Source: Reyranella massiliensis 521
Lineage (GTDB): Bacteria; Pseudomonadota; Alphaproteobacteria; Reyranellales; Reyranellaceae
Direction: 5' to 3'
Length of the DNA: 64,000 bases
Assembly (NCBI RefSeq): GCF_000312425.1
Contig: NZ_HE997181.1
Location: forward strand, 275,002 to 339,001
Shown here: one piece after another, positions 8,968 through 18,136 of the stretch
Layout: every line of letters starts with the position of its first letter
Numbering within the stretch: position 1 is the stretch's first letter
Program-made: the position numbers and the translations under genes
The notes under the pieces: generated by a model
Told to the model about the DNA's origin: nothing
Databases searched by the model: none
Seen by the model: only the letters and a program-made list of their open reading frames with translations

Positions 8968-9031
8968 TCTCGTCTCCCCCAATTGTCACTATAATATCAC
9001 TGGCGGTGAACAAATAAACCCCTGCGTGCTC

Positions 9032-11068
9032 ATGAATCGTAGGTCTGATAGCGGTCCGAACAACCGAAGCGGGTACCTGAAGCGAAGGATATTCGGCGTC
9101 TTGCTTGCTCTGGCATTGGTGCCGGTAGTGTGGGGCATGGACTACGCCTACGGGCAGTTGTCGGGAATCGCTACCATCCGCGAGGATGCTCGGAAGTTCC
9201 GGGCTGAGGCGGCCCCCCTGCGGATGACGACGCGCGCCCTGTTGCCGGGCCTAGACCACACTTATGGGGATCCGTATCGGCCGGAAGGGCATGCTCTGGT
9301 TCCGGCGGGGCAGGCCAGGCGATTCTCCACTGACGCGGTGGGAGCAGTGGCGGTGACGCAGCCGCCCTCGACGGAGCGGATCCTCTTCTTGGGTGGGTCG
9401 ACTACGGAGTGCAACGAAGTTGACGAGCCTTTTCGCTTTCCGGCCATGGTGGGCAGGTTGCTCAGGGAGCAAGGCGTAAAGGTAGAAACCACTAATGCCG
9501 GTGTCAGAGGGCATACTACCCTCGACGCCATCAACACTTTGCTAAACAGGCCAGAGCTGGGGGATGCTCAGACAGTTGTACTGATGGAGAACATCAACGA
9601 CCGCCTGCTCCTTGCTATTCGCAATGGCTATGGAAGTGCACCAGGCCGTGAAGCTCCCACGACCGGTGATGCTATACTGGGAGCCGCTTCAGCAACCATA
9701 ATGGCCGCATGGGAGTACTTGGCATATCGTAGCAATGCTCTGTTCTTCGCGATGAACTCGACATCGTGGCTCGGTAGGGGGGCGACCTCTCAAGGCTACG
9801 TGACAGAGCGGACCCTTGAGGAGCTGCCGCCTCCCACTCAGCCGCAAAAAGCATTGTACGAAGCCAACTTGAAGGTCTTCGTTGCTGCCGTTCGAGCGTT
9901 GGGAAGGCAGCCAGTGCTCATGACGCAGGCATTGGGCACCCGCTCAATTGGGCAGGTAATGTTTAACGAATCAATCCGCAAAATTGCCGGTGAAACCGGA
10001 ACACAGCTGATTGACTTGGATGCAGCGCTTCCAGTGGACCGAGCCTGGGCTTATCTCGGTGATAACATCCATCTCAGCAATCGCGGATCGCGCGAGGTGG
10101 CGCAAATTATCACCGCTGAATTGGCCTCGCGGTTTGGCTTCCGGTACTCGCGCCCGGCGACCGACTCTGGTCTAACCAAACTTTCGGAACTAGCTGATCA
10201 GTGCGCAGCACCAGACCGAGGCGATCCAAGGTCGCCACCAAAGTTGCATCAAATTGTCGGCGGAAGCGGGCGCTATCCCTCCGTATCTCCGGATGGGCGA
10301 TGGCTCGTGTACCAGACGCGCGAGGGAGGTTTAGATCGCCTCCGGGCGCAAAGGCTATCCGACGGAGAGATTCTGAATCTGACCTCTCCTGACACCAAGG
10401 TTCACGAACGGCACCCAGCATTCCTGGACTCATCGGAGGATGGTTTCAGCATTGTCTTTGGTCACGGTACGATTGGTGAGCAGGAAGGCCAGGAAAGACT
10501 GATGGTGCGCGACCATCCATCGGGTCGCACCAGACCACTTATCGATGACGTGACGCTGCTGGGATCGATTCCGACTGTGCAAGGGCAACAGGTTTTGTTT
10601 GCTGGCAGCCGTGACGAGAGTGGGTCACGGATGCCGAACCTGTATCGCTTCGATCCAAGGACGGGCACCGTAGAGCGGTTGACCAAGTCGAATGCAGAGC
10701 AGTGGCGGCCTGTCGGATCCCCGTCGGGCGGAATCTATTTCATTTCCGACGAAGGGGGGCGATTCGCCATCTATCGGCGAGCCATTACAGGCACAATCGA
10801 AAAAGTAGTGGCCTCGTCTGCGGACGAATGGGATCCAGCCGTTTCACCGGATGGGCGATGGCTAGCATTTGCGTCGAAACGTGATGGCAACTGGGATGTA
10901 CTTGTTCAATCTACGTCCGATCCCAGGCGGACACTCAAGCTTACAGATCTGACTGGCGATGAATGGGATCCGGCTTGGCATCCGAACGGCCGGCTTATCC
11001 TCTTCGGATCAGCCCAAGAAGGTGAGCCGCGACTCATGGGGATGTGTGCCAGATTGGTGGCGCGATAG
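9032..11068 (+). CDS. Membrane-anchored SGNH-hydrolase-like protein with TolB-type beta-propeller
   Basis: The product has 678 residues. One N-terminal membrane anchor (IFGVLLALALVPVVWGMDYAYG, about residues 20-42) is followed by an SGNH/GDSL-like domain: ILFLGGSTTEC with the nucleophile Ser near residue 130, a block around LMENINDR, and DNIHLSNRGS supplying the C-terminal Asp-x-x-His. The last 270 residues hold PD40/TolB-like blades with repeated SPDGRWL and DEWDPA motifs. The frame is open further upstream (to 8798) but that part overlaps hxsA on the other strand, so ATG 9032 is preferred; GTG 9026 is an alternative. It shares an intergenic region with hxsA, so it may act on the exported Hxs product or the envelope. 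Confidence 0.7.
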   Translation: MNRRSDSGPNNRSGYLKRRIFGVLLALALVPVVWGMDYAYGQLSGIATIREDARKFRAEAAPLRMTTRALLPGLDHTYGDPYRPEGHALVPAGQARRFSTDAVGAVAVTQPPSTERILFLGGSTTECNEVDEPFRFPAMVGRLLREQGVKVETTNAGVRGHTTLDAINTLLNRPELGDAQTVVLMENINDRLLLAIRNGYGSAPGREAPTTGDAILGAASATIMAAWEYLAYRSNALFFAMNSTSWLGRGATSQGYVTERTLEELPPPTQPQKALYEANLKVFVAAVRALGRQPVLMTQALGTRSIGQVMFNESIRKIAGETGTQLIDLDAALPVDRAWAYLGDNIHLSNRGSREVAQIITAELASRFGFRYSRPATDSGLTKLSELADQCAAPDRGDPRSPPKLHQIVGGSGRYPSVSPDGRWLVYQTREGGLDRLRAQRLSDGEILNLTSPDTKVHERHPAFLDSSEDGFSIVFGHGTIGEQEGQERLMVRDHPSGRTRPLIDDVTLLGSIPTVQGQQVLFAGSRDESGSRMPNLYRFDPRTGTVERLTKSNAEQWRPVGSPSGGIYFISDEGGRFAIYRRAITGTIEKVVASSADEWDPAVSPDGRWLAFASKRDGNWDVLVQSTSDPRRTLKLTDLTGDEWDPAWHPNGRLILFGSAQEGEPRLMGMCARLVAR

Positions 11069-11134
11069 TCCTTTAGAGGGCATTGCAGCCGCTGGCGCGT
11101 TAGTAAACACGAACAAGAAATCTGCTAGCAGGAG

Positions 11135-11704
11135 TTAAGCAATCAACTCCACCGCGGCTCTCTTCATCTCGTCGTTCACGTCGATATATGCCTGTGTGGT
11201 TGCAATCGAGCGATGCCCCGCTAGCGATGCAAGCACTCGAACCCCAATGCCTTTACTGGCCAGGGTAGTAACGAAGCTTCGTCTACCGGAGTGGCTTGTA
11301 GCCCCTTCGATCCCAGCACGCCTGTAGATGCCATTCATCGTCTGGCAGAGTGTGTTGGCCGAGAACGCAGATCGCTTCTGCGTGCGGAAGAGCGGGAGAC
11401 CATCGTTCTTCGCTCCAATCTGTTTCAGGTACGTGCTTATCTCCTTCCGGAGCCTGTCGTTCATGAAAACTACGCGAGCATGTTTGCCTTTGGTCTGTGC
11501 TGCATCCAGCCTGATCTCGTGCTTTACGCTCCCATCGGTGTTTAGAACGTCACCGACTGTTATAGCGGCTACCTCACCAACTCGCATGCCGGCCCAATGG
11601 GTCATTAGCAGCATGAGCCTGTTTCTAGCGGAGTGAGGGTTGCTGGCAATGCTGTCCAGGACCCTACGAAGCTCTTTGGGTGTGAGCGTCTTTGCTTGAG
11701 GCAT
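11135..11704 (-). CDS. Small single-domain tyrosine recombinase (FimB/Xer-like)
   Basis: This 189-residue recombinase lacks the usual N-terminal core-binding domain, as FimB/FimE-type enzymes do. All catalytic positions are visible: Arg in GMRVGE, Lys in AAQTKGKHA, HSGRR (HxxR), the His of LAGHRSI and the Tyr of TTQAYID. Start MPQAKTLTP at 11704 is preceded by GGAG at 8 bases; a start seven codons upstream is less likely. Three decayed copies lie to the left and an upstream-region scar lies at about 18.98-19.13 kb, so this gene is the active member of a unit that has inserted repeatedly. A putative 28-bp recombination site lies 117 bases upstream of its start. Confidence 0.9.
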   Translation of the reverse strand: MPQAKTLTPKELRRVLDSIASNPHSARNRLMLLMTHWAGMRVGEVAAITVGDVLNTDGSVKHEIRLDAAQTKGKHARVVFMNDRLRKEISTYLKQIGAKNDGLPLFRTQKRSAFSANTLCQTMNGIYRRAGIEGATSHSGRRSFVTTLASKGIGVRVLASLAGHRSIATTQAYIDVNDEMKRAAVELIA

Positions 11705-11820
11705 GTGCGCAGCTCCAAACATCATGTTTCAGCGAGCTGCAAAGTAAGTTCTGATGTTTCGACTGGGCGACCGGAAAGACGTGTGCTGAAGATACAGTGA
11801 TCTCAGCGAGTTAGCGCAGA

Positions 11821-11848
11821 ACCTAAGAAAATGCTAATTTCATTAGGT
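11821..11848 (+). repeat. Putative recombination site, copy 1
   Basis: The pattern is ACCTAA, 11 bases, TTTCATTAGGT. The ends form an imperfect inverted repeat (ACCTAA against TTAGGT). It lies upstream of the intact small recombinase, and the stop of the neighbouring DUF2235 gene falls inside it. The same pattern with the same spacing recurs at 15517 and 19103. Confidence 0.55.
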
Positions 11849-13246
11849 ATTGCCAGCCGGGGGGATAGTACGCTCCTTTAGCTTTGGCAATCGCAACTCC
11901 TGTCCCACATAGATGAGATTGGGATCCTCAATCTTGTCCAGGTTTGCTCTGTAGATGTCTGTCCAGGCGTTGGCGTTCTCGTAATGTCTGAACGCTATGC
12001 TGCTGAGTGTCTCTCCTTGCAACACAACGTACAGATCGAAGGGTCCGAGGGCGGCTTCGTCAATTCCCACGCCAAGGTCAGCGGGATTGAGGGCGTCTAG
12101 TGCATTCTCTACCTTCGCCAGAGTCTTGGGCTTGTACGGTACCTTGTCCCGAAGGGAGGCAGCCTTCTCATGCCAGCGTCTACGGGCGCTGAGACTAACT
12201 TCAGCCAGCTTGTCTGGCCCGTCTCTATCGGCCTTTTTCCAGAGCACCGCGAGCAAACCACCAACCGACAGGAGAGACGGCGGCGGCTCATTCGAAAGGT
12301 AGTCGGTCGGATCCGGACGTAACTTGTACAGACGTGAGTGGTGCTCGCCATCCAACTCTAACCCCATCTTTCGGGCTCCGGTAAGGACCCAGTCGAGCGC
12401 TTGATCAGAGAGTCCACGATGCTCTCCACCGCCACCTACTGCCCCGTGTACTCCTGGAAACCATTTCTGCTGATATGGGGCGTCGAGTCGCTGGCTTGTT
12501 GAGCCGCTTCTTACGTTCAAATCGTCGATATTGCTCCAGAGCGTCGGAGTGAAGTCTGCTCTCCTTTCATCTATGGCGACGGCATGACGAGCGCTTCGCA
12601 CGAAGCTCGAAAGATTAGTGTCGTGGAAACGGTGCTTGCGATTGAAGAATTGTAGCCAGCGATAGCGGCTCGGGACGCCCAGGGCGCCCACAGTGTCCCA
12701 GACACCCAGATATGCGATCTGCAGTCGCGGCACGCTCCCGGCTGAGTAACCGGGCAGGTTCGCGCAACGCCATGCGTCCTCATCTTCCGATACACAGACC
12801 TGTGGCGAATGCTCTTTCCGGAACTGTAGAATCCTATCTGCATATTCAGGCGAGTCTGTGCGGGCTTGGTACAGCTTGATCGCTTCAGTAACCTGCGATG
12901 CTTTGCTCCGGAGCAGGATACCGCATGTGCTCAGCAAACTCGCGAAGGAGCGCGCGGTAAATGCGCCACGTGAGAAGCCGAAGATGTAAATCTCGTCTCC
13001 CACCGTGTAGTTAAAAATGAGAAAGCGATAGGCATCGCTCATGTTGTCCACAAGTCCGTGGCCAAACATTCCACCCGTAAGCTTTTCAAAACGTCGAGTC
13101 CCGACGCCTTCATCGTAGAAGATGACTTGAGCAATTGCTCCAGACGCCATCGGCACAACGCCTTCGGCTGTCAGTACTACATTGGTGGATTCCGGGGCAT
13201 CCAATCGATTCCAAGTGCCGTCGAAACAGACTATTAGGCGTTTCAT
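11843..13246 (-). CDS. DUF2235 lipase-like protein with C-terminal LysM
   Basis: The 467-residue product begins MKRLIVCFDGTWN, the start of DUF2235 alpha/beta hydrolases, and has the nucleophile elbow GFSRGAF (GxSxG) near residue 91. Relatives include Tle1-type phospholipase effectors. The last 60 residues contain a LysM motif (VVLQGETLSSIAFRHYENANAW to YVGQELRLP), which binds peptidoglycan or related glycans. There is no signal peptide. It could be a secreted effector, or a cytoplasmic membrane-damaging effector of a defence system; nothing nearby settles this. It follows directly on the recombination site at 11821-11848, in which its stop lies. Confidence 0.75.
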   Translation of the reverse strand: MKRLIVCFDGTWNRLDAPESTNVVLTAEGVVPMASGAIAQVIFYDEGVGTRRFEKLTGGMFGHGLVDNMSDAYRFLIFNYTVGDEIYIFGFSRGAFTARSFASLLSTCGILLRSKASQVTEAIKLYQARTDSPEYADRILQFRKEHSPQVCVSEDEDAWRCANLPGYSAGSVPRLQIAYLGVWDTVGALGVPSRYRWLQFFNRKHRFHDTNLSSFVRSARHAVAIDERRADFTPTLWSNIDDLNVRSGSTSQRLDAPYQQKWFPGVHGAVGGGGEHRGLSDQALDWVLTGARKMGLELDGEHHSRLYKLRPDPTDYLSNEPPPSLLSVGGLLAVLWKKADRDGPDKLAEVSLSARRRWHEKAASLRDKVPYKPKTLAKVENALDALNPADLGVGIDEAALGPFDLYVVLQGETLSSIAFRHYENANAWTDIYRANLDKIEDPNLIYVGQELRLPKLKERTIPPAGNT

Positions 13247-13463
13247 GCATCAGCTCTCAATTCTCTCCTAGAGAGCCTACCACAAGTTGCGCGGTAGTAA
13301 TGCAATAACCTCTGGTAAAGGGCGAGTTTGGCGCCTCGTTTCGCGCGCCATCGCGACGACCAGTCAGGTGCAGCGTTAAGCAGTTAGCCTTTACCGTGAG
13401 TTTGGTCGCTTGCTGTTAGCCACATGTTCTACGGCTTGAGCGACCCTACGCACGTGATGACAG

Positions 13464-14240
13464 TTAAAAGCGGCGTCGCAAATGGTGACGCTGTGATAGA
13501 GAGGGCATGCTCGACCGTGTAGTGTGCGAGTAATGTGCTGCAGCATCAATCACGAATTGCGCGGAGGTCGCTTCTAGAGGTTCGCCGATAAGATGCGCCT
13601 GTAAGAACAGAGTTTTGTTCATCGGGAAAAGGAGTGCTTGGGCACCCAATCGATGAGGATCGAGGCGCCACAATAATGGCTCATCGGACCGAAAGCCATC
13701 TTCTGGCTCGTTGTTCCCGAAGTCGAAGTAGACTGGCGCAACGCCTCCCTCCCAGTCGCGCAGCAGCGCGCTCCTATTTGAAGGCACAGAAATCAGCAGT
13801 GGCTTGGGGTGGATGATCGTGCCTGCGTTAATGGCCGCGAAGAACCGCGCCCGATCGAGTGTTCGTCTCCGGGCGTTAATGACCCAAACTAAATTACTGT
13901 AGAAGGCGTCGCGTGATAGACGCTCTTGCTGCTTCAGGAAGGAATTCTGGAATTCGAGAGCTAAGCCTGCGTCCGTCTTCACATCCGCGATGTGCTTTTC
14001 GCCAGATTGAGACGTATGAACATGCTCCTGCCAGTGCTTGGGGAAGTGGTCTTTCCAAGCGCGATGCCACGGTGTTTCAGGCTCCCACCAGTGATCGCAA
14101 TTCCTAGTTCCACGATGTGCCCAATGCCAGACCCGCTGCGGTCCGCATTTTGCGACCACCGCTTCTCTACAAACTGGGCATGTCGCTGACAGGCCAGGTT
14201 GAGCTTCCTGACGGCAGCCTTCGACAGCAGCAAACTTCAT
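13464..14240 (-). CDS. CoiA-like competence/nuclease protein
   Basis: The product has 258 residues from MKFAAVEG, chosen because AGAGGATCTCC precedes it; the frame is open 14 codons further. An N-terminal zinc-ribbon-like part (CPVCREAVVAKCG, then HWAHRGTRNCDHW) is followed by a PD-(D/E)XK-like core, HIADVKTDAGLALEFQNS, where the Asp and the E-x-Q pair are the expected active-site residues. This arrangement is that of the CoiA-like family. No other competence genes accompany it, so it is likely an accessory nuclease cargo of the cassette between the sites at 11821 and 15517. Confidence 0.7.
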   Translation of the reverse strand: MKFAAVEGCRQEAQPGLSATCPVCREAVVAKCGPQRVWHWAHRGTRNCDHWWEPETPWHRAWKDHFPKHWQEHVHTSQSGEKHIADVKTDAGLALEFQNSFLKQQERLSRDAFYSNLVWVINARRRTLDRARFFAAINAGTIIHPKPLLISVPSNRSALLRDWEGGVAPVYFDFGNNEPEDGFRSDEPLLWRLDPHRLGAQALLFPMNKTLFLQAHLIGEPLEATSAQFVIDAAAHYSHTTRSSMPSLSQRHHLRRRF

Positions 14241-14441
14241 GGAGATCCTCTTGCCGAACGTGGATGTCCCACCACAGCACACGAGTGGCCAAGAAAAATT
14301 CGAGGTGGAAGTGGAAGCTCTCGGCTTTTTGCTGATCTTGCATCTTGTCAGCGCCGGTCGCTGATTCTTCGATCGTGGCTATTGTGCTGCCTAGTGATGA
14401 ATGTAGTTCGTTGCAGCCGCTGCCGTCAACTTGACCGGCCG

Positions 14442-14830
14442 CTAGTACTCGGATGGCAACATGAGGACCCAGTGGCTGCCATCGGAGACGAGCCAGACTA
14501 CAATCTCGCCAAACGGGAAGTCGGTGTAGTCCAATATCTGGGTGACGATTGGCGTAGAGCTATTGCCATCTGTCGTCGCCAACTCACCTTGCCGCGAAGC
14601 GGTGTCGACCTTGAGCTTCCAAACCTGGAACGGCTCTACGAGAACGAGCTCATGAACGAGGTAACTAGCAATGGAATCGGTGAGCCAGTGAGCGCCGGCC
14701 GCGTTCGCCAGGAACACGACGCCTTCAGTTATGAGCACTCGGCGTATGAGCGCGTGTCGTTGGGGGGGATGCTTCCCGTGAACTGAGCGAGATGATTAAG
14801 TAGCTCGGATGCCCAAGTGTGGCCCGTTGT
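14442..14830 (-). pseudogene. DUF6876-like gene with frameshift
   Basis: The downstream frame (14442-14738 and a little beyond) reads RHALIRRVLITEGVVFLANA and ends VWLVSDGSHWVLMLPSEY, like small DUF6876 proteins. The missing N-terminus, LLNHLAQFTGSIPP, continues in another frame directly upstream. The two join if one base is added to the run of seven C (minus strand) at 14762-14768. No clear ATG or ribosome site is seen upstream. I therefore call it a broken gene; a sequencing slip in the homopolymer is the other explanation. DUF6876 has no known function. Confidence 0.6.
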
Positions 14831-14999
14831 TTCTTGCTGTGACGGATAGAGAGGAATCGTTCAATCACGCCGGTACTGCCTAAGCTAAACGACCAGTCGC
14901 CCCGTGGGCATCTTTGAAATAGGCTATGCCGGCATAGCTCCCCCATCCTGGAAGCACTCTGGCTTCCTAGAGAAGGGTGCCGAACCGAAGGGGACATCC

Positions 15000-15287
15000 A
15001 TGATCGATGTTGTTGTGACACAGCGGATCAAGCCCGGCTTCGAAGTGGAGGGAGAGGCACTGTTTCGAGAGGTCGAGTTAGCGACCCTCGCAAACGACAA
15101 AGGCTGCCTGCGCTACGAATGGTATCGCGCCGACGAGCCGGGCACTTACATTCTGGTGGAGCGCTGGTCAGATGGCGATGCCATCCAGGCCCATTTCAAG
15201 TCTGCGCACATGGCGACGCTTATGCCCAAGCTCGCGCCCTATGCCGTCGAGAAGTTTGCGACGCAGCGACTTACCCGCTTGGATTAA
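15000..15287 (+). CDS. ABM-domain monooxygenase-like small protein
   Basis: This 95-residue ferredoxin-fold protein of the antibiotic biosynthesis monooxygenase (ABM/YgiN-like) type starts MIDVVVTQRIKPGFEVEGEA and ends KFATQRLTRLD. The motifs CLRYEWYRADEPGTYILVERW and AHFKSAHM are typical. Such proteins oxidise quinols or detoxify small aromatics, but many are uncharacterised. ATG 15000 with AAGGGGACATCC upstream is preferred over earlier in-frame codons. It stands alone, last in the cassette. Confidence 0.8.
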   Translation: MIDVVVTQRIKPGFEVEGEALFREVELATLANDKGCLRYEWYRADEPGTYILVERWSDGDAIQAHFKSAHMATLMPKLAPYAVEKFATQRLTRLD

Positions 15288-15841
15288 AGAAGCTGCTGCC
15301 TGCCCAGGCGTTTTGGGTTTCGGTGCCGACCGAACGGGCTTCTCGCCCTCTGCCGTGCTGGGGTGTCAGTCCGTGCAGGAAGGCAGCCACTCATCGCGGA
15401 TGCGGGCGTGTGTCTACGATGTCATCGCTTCGATCTGCTTGGCGATCAGTCGGCACCAGCCGTCGCTCCAGCATGTAAGATGATGGTAAGAGTGTGGTTG
15501 CCCTTGTCGCAGGAAAACCAAAGGTTTCTGTAGTTTCATTAGGTTCTGAACGTGCTGGGTCTCAAGAAGCTCAAGACGGTGACAAGTCGATCCCCTTCTT
15601 GTGCTTTTCGCTCTTAGTGTCGCCGCCTTTTGAGGAGAGGCTGGCTATTTGAGACCTGCTAAGTGGCGACGCATGGGTCCGTGAAGGACCATTGCCTTGT
15701 ATGCGGGCTACGTCTTTCCTCTCCGGTAGCTGCGTGGGTCCGCTCCGGGAAGACAGCTGCGTCGAGCAAGCCGCCACCGGACTGGCAACGATTGCAGGGA
15801 AGGTGGGGCAGACTGTGTCAAAGCGTGGCTATATCACAGGA
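15288..15841. other. Spacer with no convincing gene
   Basis: This stretch of about 550 bases carries the putative recombination site at 15517-15544 and the presumed promoter of the nuclease gene set. The open frame of the next gene extends back to 15692, but the extra 50 residues look non-coding. Nothing else was recognised. Confidence 0.4.
15517..15544 (+). repeat. Putative recombination site, copy 2
   Basis: The pattern is ACCAAA, 11 bases, TTTCATTAGGT. The right 11 bases are identical to the copy at 11821 and the spacing is the same. No recombinase gene adjoins it. It separates the DUF2235/CoiA/ABM cassette from the four-gene nuclease cassette. Confidence 0.5.
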
Positions 15842-16525
15842 ATGCATGGAGTGTTCCTGGTCGCGGCTGAGCTTTCGGCTCGCGGCTTCATAGTCTCCAC
15901 TGCGTCCCGAAGCGCGACCGGTGCTGACTTACTTGTGACGGATCAACGGTGTCAGAAGGCATGGTCTGTTCAAGTAAAGACGAACGGCAAGAAAGCGTCG
16001 TTCTGGCTGGTCGGTAGCAATGCACAGCACCTCAAATCGCAAAGCTACGTGTATGCATTTGTAAATATAAGGAAGAATAAACCGCCTCAGTTTCTGATCG
16101 TCCCCAGCGAAAGAGTAGCCGCCGCTACGAAGGTCAGTATCAGCAGCACCGGTTCCGTCTGGTACGAGTTCTGGCATAGCTTCGATCCAAGTGTGCAGGA
16201 AGACTCCGTCGGATGGGATGTTTTCGGGAGTCCGCTTGGAGGCAACTATCCATCTCAGATGATTACCATCGAAGATGATGGCAAGCGTAAACAGGGGCCA
16301 GGTGCGGTCGAGCCGATCCGCAATGGCATAAGAATGCCTCGCAAAGGCGGTAAGTGTCGCGGGGTGTGGGATTGGTGCCAGGCTTTCCGCGACGAGAAAG
16401 GAGCACCACCAAAACATAGTGAGGCACTGACAGAAGCTGAACGCAGTGGTTGGAACCGCCTCAACACGGCTACCGAATATGTACGTTGGCGCCAATACTG
16501 GGGCATCCCCGGGCAAGGTCGCTAG
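15842..16525 (+). CDS. PD-(D/E)XK-like endonuclease
   Basis: The 227-residue product begins MHGVFLVAAELSARGFIVST, the opening helix of many restriction-endonuclease-fold proteins, followed by GADLLVTDQ and SVQVKTNGKKASFWL, where Asp and Q-V-K fit the PD-(D/E)XK active site. The C-terminal part (residues 120-227) is specific and unknown. The frame continues upstream to 15692, but the family start is the preferred choice; AGGA sits close to the ATG, so the start is not certain. It is first of four collinear genes with nuclease-like features and is probably a nucleic-acid-cleaving component. Confidence 0.6.
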   Translation: MHGVFLVAAELSARGFIVSTASRSATGADLLVTDQRCQKAWSVQVKTNGKKASFWLVGSNAQHLKSQSYVYAFVNIRKNKPPQFLIVPSERVAAATKVSISSTGSVWYEFWHSFDPSVQEDSVGWDVFGSPLGGNYPSQMITIEDDGKRKQGPGAVEPIRNGIRMPRKGGKCRGVWDWCQAFRDEKGAPPKHSEALTEAERSGWNRLNTATEYVRWRQYWGIPGQGR

Positions 16526-16572
16526 GTGTACCGATGGCAGCAGTGATGGCCACGAGCAATTAGGGAGCGCAA

Positions 16573-17370
16573 ATGATACCCGATCGGCTCATCCGCATAC
16601 TGCGTTCCAGCGAGGCCGCTGCTGCTCCTCTGTTTCCGCCAACGGAAGTCTTCAACGAAGGTTGGATGCTGCGCCTAGTACTGGATGCCTTGCGCCACTG
16701 TCGGCCATTGTCCTTGCCAATACAGTTTGAGGCTGGAGCAAAATGGTACTCGGAAGCCTTGCTCGCTTCGCCTTTCGCCGCGCAGCAGAAGGCAGACGTC
16801 CTGGCGGAAGGATTTACGAATGCCGACGGTGTGGTCGGTCAGTTTGCATTTCGTCCGATGACGCAGACAGGACTAGAGCTGGCATCCGATGCGACGCAGT
16901 TCATTGTCATTGAAGCCAAAATGTTCAGCAATCTCTCGAGCGGCACCAAGAACGCACCAGGTTATAACCAAGCGGCACGCAATGTGGCTTGCATGGCCCA
17001 AGAAATTGCTCGTGCCGGGCGGACGCCAGAGAGCTTTTCATCGGTGGGCTTTTTCGTCATGGCCCCAATCCCCACAAAGCGGCGCGCGGGCTTTTCCAAT
17101 CTGGAAGCCTTTCTGGATCCAGCCCAAATCCGCGCCGCGATTTCCAAGCGAATCAAGGCCTACGAGGAGGCAAGCCGGGCTGAGGCGGCAAGGCTTCGCG
17201 CATGGGAGGTGCGGTACTTCCTTCCATTAGTGCAGTGTCTGATCGATCGCGAGTCGCTCAAGGTGGTGACCTGGGAGGCTTGCATTGATGCGGTGGCCAG
17301 CGTCGATAGAGATGCCGGCGAAGAACTTAGCCGCTTCTATGAGCGCTGTCTGTCATTCTTAGCCCGGTAG
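16573..17370 (+). CDS. Second restriction-endonuclease-fold candidate
   Basis: The 265-residue product has FNEGWMLRLVLDAL (N-terminal helix with Glu), then ADGVVGQF and FIVIEAKM spaced like the Asp and E-x-K of PD-(D/E)XK enzymes. After these comes a conserved-looking block NAPGYNQAARNVACMAQEI and a charged helical segment at 185-215. ATG 16573 follows AGGGAGCGCAA, a good ribosome site. It lies 47 bases after the first nuclease gene in the same direction. Function is inferred as nuclease; the substrate is unknown. Confidence 0.55.
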   Translation: MIPDRLIRILRSSEAAAAPLFPPTEVFNEGWMLRLVLDALRHCRPLSLPIQFEAGAKWYSEALLASPFAAQQKADVLAEGFTNADGVVGQFAFRPMTQTGLELASDATQFIVIEAKMFSNLSSGTKNAPGYNQAARNVACMAQEIARAGRTPESFSSVGFFVMAPIPTKRRAGFSNLEAFLDPAQIRAAISKRIKAYEEASRAEAARLRAWEVRYFLPLVQCLIDRESLKVVTWEACIDAVASVDRDAGEELSRFYERCLSFLAR

Positions 17371-17437
17371 ATAACAGGCACCTCTAGCTCGGGGCGTCTC
17401 GGAAACTCTACTGGCAGCATATTGCGATGTAGGCGAA

Positions 17438-18136
17438 ATGCGGACTAATGACCTTCAGAGATTCTATGCTGCGCTTTCGGTTTTGAAACGGCGATCGGGA
17501 GGAGCGCGGACATTAGGGCTATGCTCTGGGCAGATGAAATGGCCCAGGCGTGGCGTCTATTTTTTTGGTGAGCTGGGCGAGGAGCGCTCCAATAGTGGCT
17601 GCGGCCTACGTGTAGTTCGCGTCGGCACGCATGCGCTTAAGGAAGGAGGCACGACTACGCTTTGGGATCGGCTCTCGCAACATAGAGGTCACTCAAGTAG
17701 CGGCAGCGGCAATCATCGCGGTTCAATTTTCCGACTGATGGTTGGCCAATCGCTCATTGCGCAGCGTGGATATGAGTATCCGATGTGGGGCAAAGGTAGC
17801 AATGCACCGAAAGAAGTGCGGATAACCGAGGTTCCGTTAGAATGCGAAGTGAGTAAGGTAATAGGTGCAATGCCATTCCTATGGCTGGCGATCGATGACA
17901 AGGCGGGACCAACGAGTTCTCGCGGCTACATTGAAAGGAACTCGATCGCGCTCCTGAGCAATCTGGGAAAGGAGGCGCTTGATGCGCCGTCCCCTGAGTG
18001 GCTTGGATACCGTTGTAATCGTTCGCGGGTTCGTGCCTCGGGGCTCTGGAACTCTAACCACGTCGATGAACCTTACGACCCCGGCTTTCTCGCAACGTTA
18101 GAGCGGCTGGTCGAAGAGACGGAAGGTGAGCCGTGA
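17438..18136 (+). CDS. GIY-YIG-like nuclease-domain protein
   Basis: In this 232-residue protein, RRGVYFFGEL (G-V-Y) and LRVVRVGTHA (in place of Y-I-G) followed by LWDRLSQHRG make the GIY-YIG pattern in residues 38-85, with a downstream Glu in RGYIERNSIALL. The layout suits a GIY-YIG-fold domain, possibly active. The stop overlaps the GTG start of the next gene (GTGA), so the two are coupled. GIY-YIG proteins coupled to DUF6884-like partners are plausible as a functional unit, but this is my inference. Confidence 0.6.
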   Translation: MRTNDLQRFYAALSVLKRRSGGARTLGLCSGQMKWPRRGVYFFGELGEERSNSGCGLRVVRVGTHALKEGGTTTLWDRLSQHRGHSSSGSGNHRGSIFRLMVGQSLIAQRGYEYPMWGKGSNAPKEVRITEVPLECEVSKVIGAMPFLWLAIDDKAGPTSSRGYIERNSIALLSNLGKEALDAPSPEWLGYRCNRSRVRASGLWNSNHVDEPYDPGFLATLERLVEETEGEP

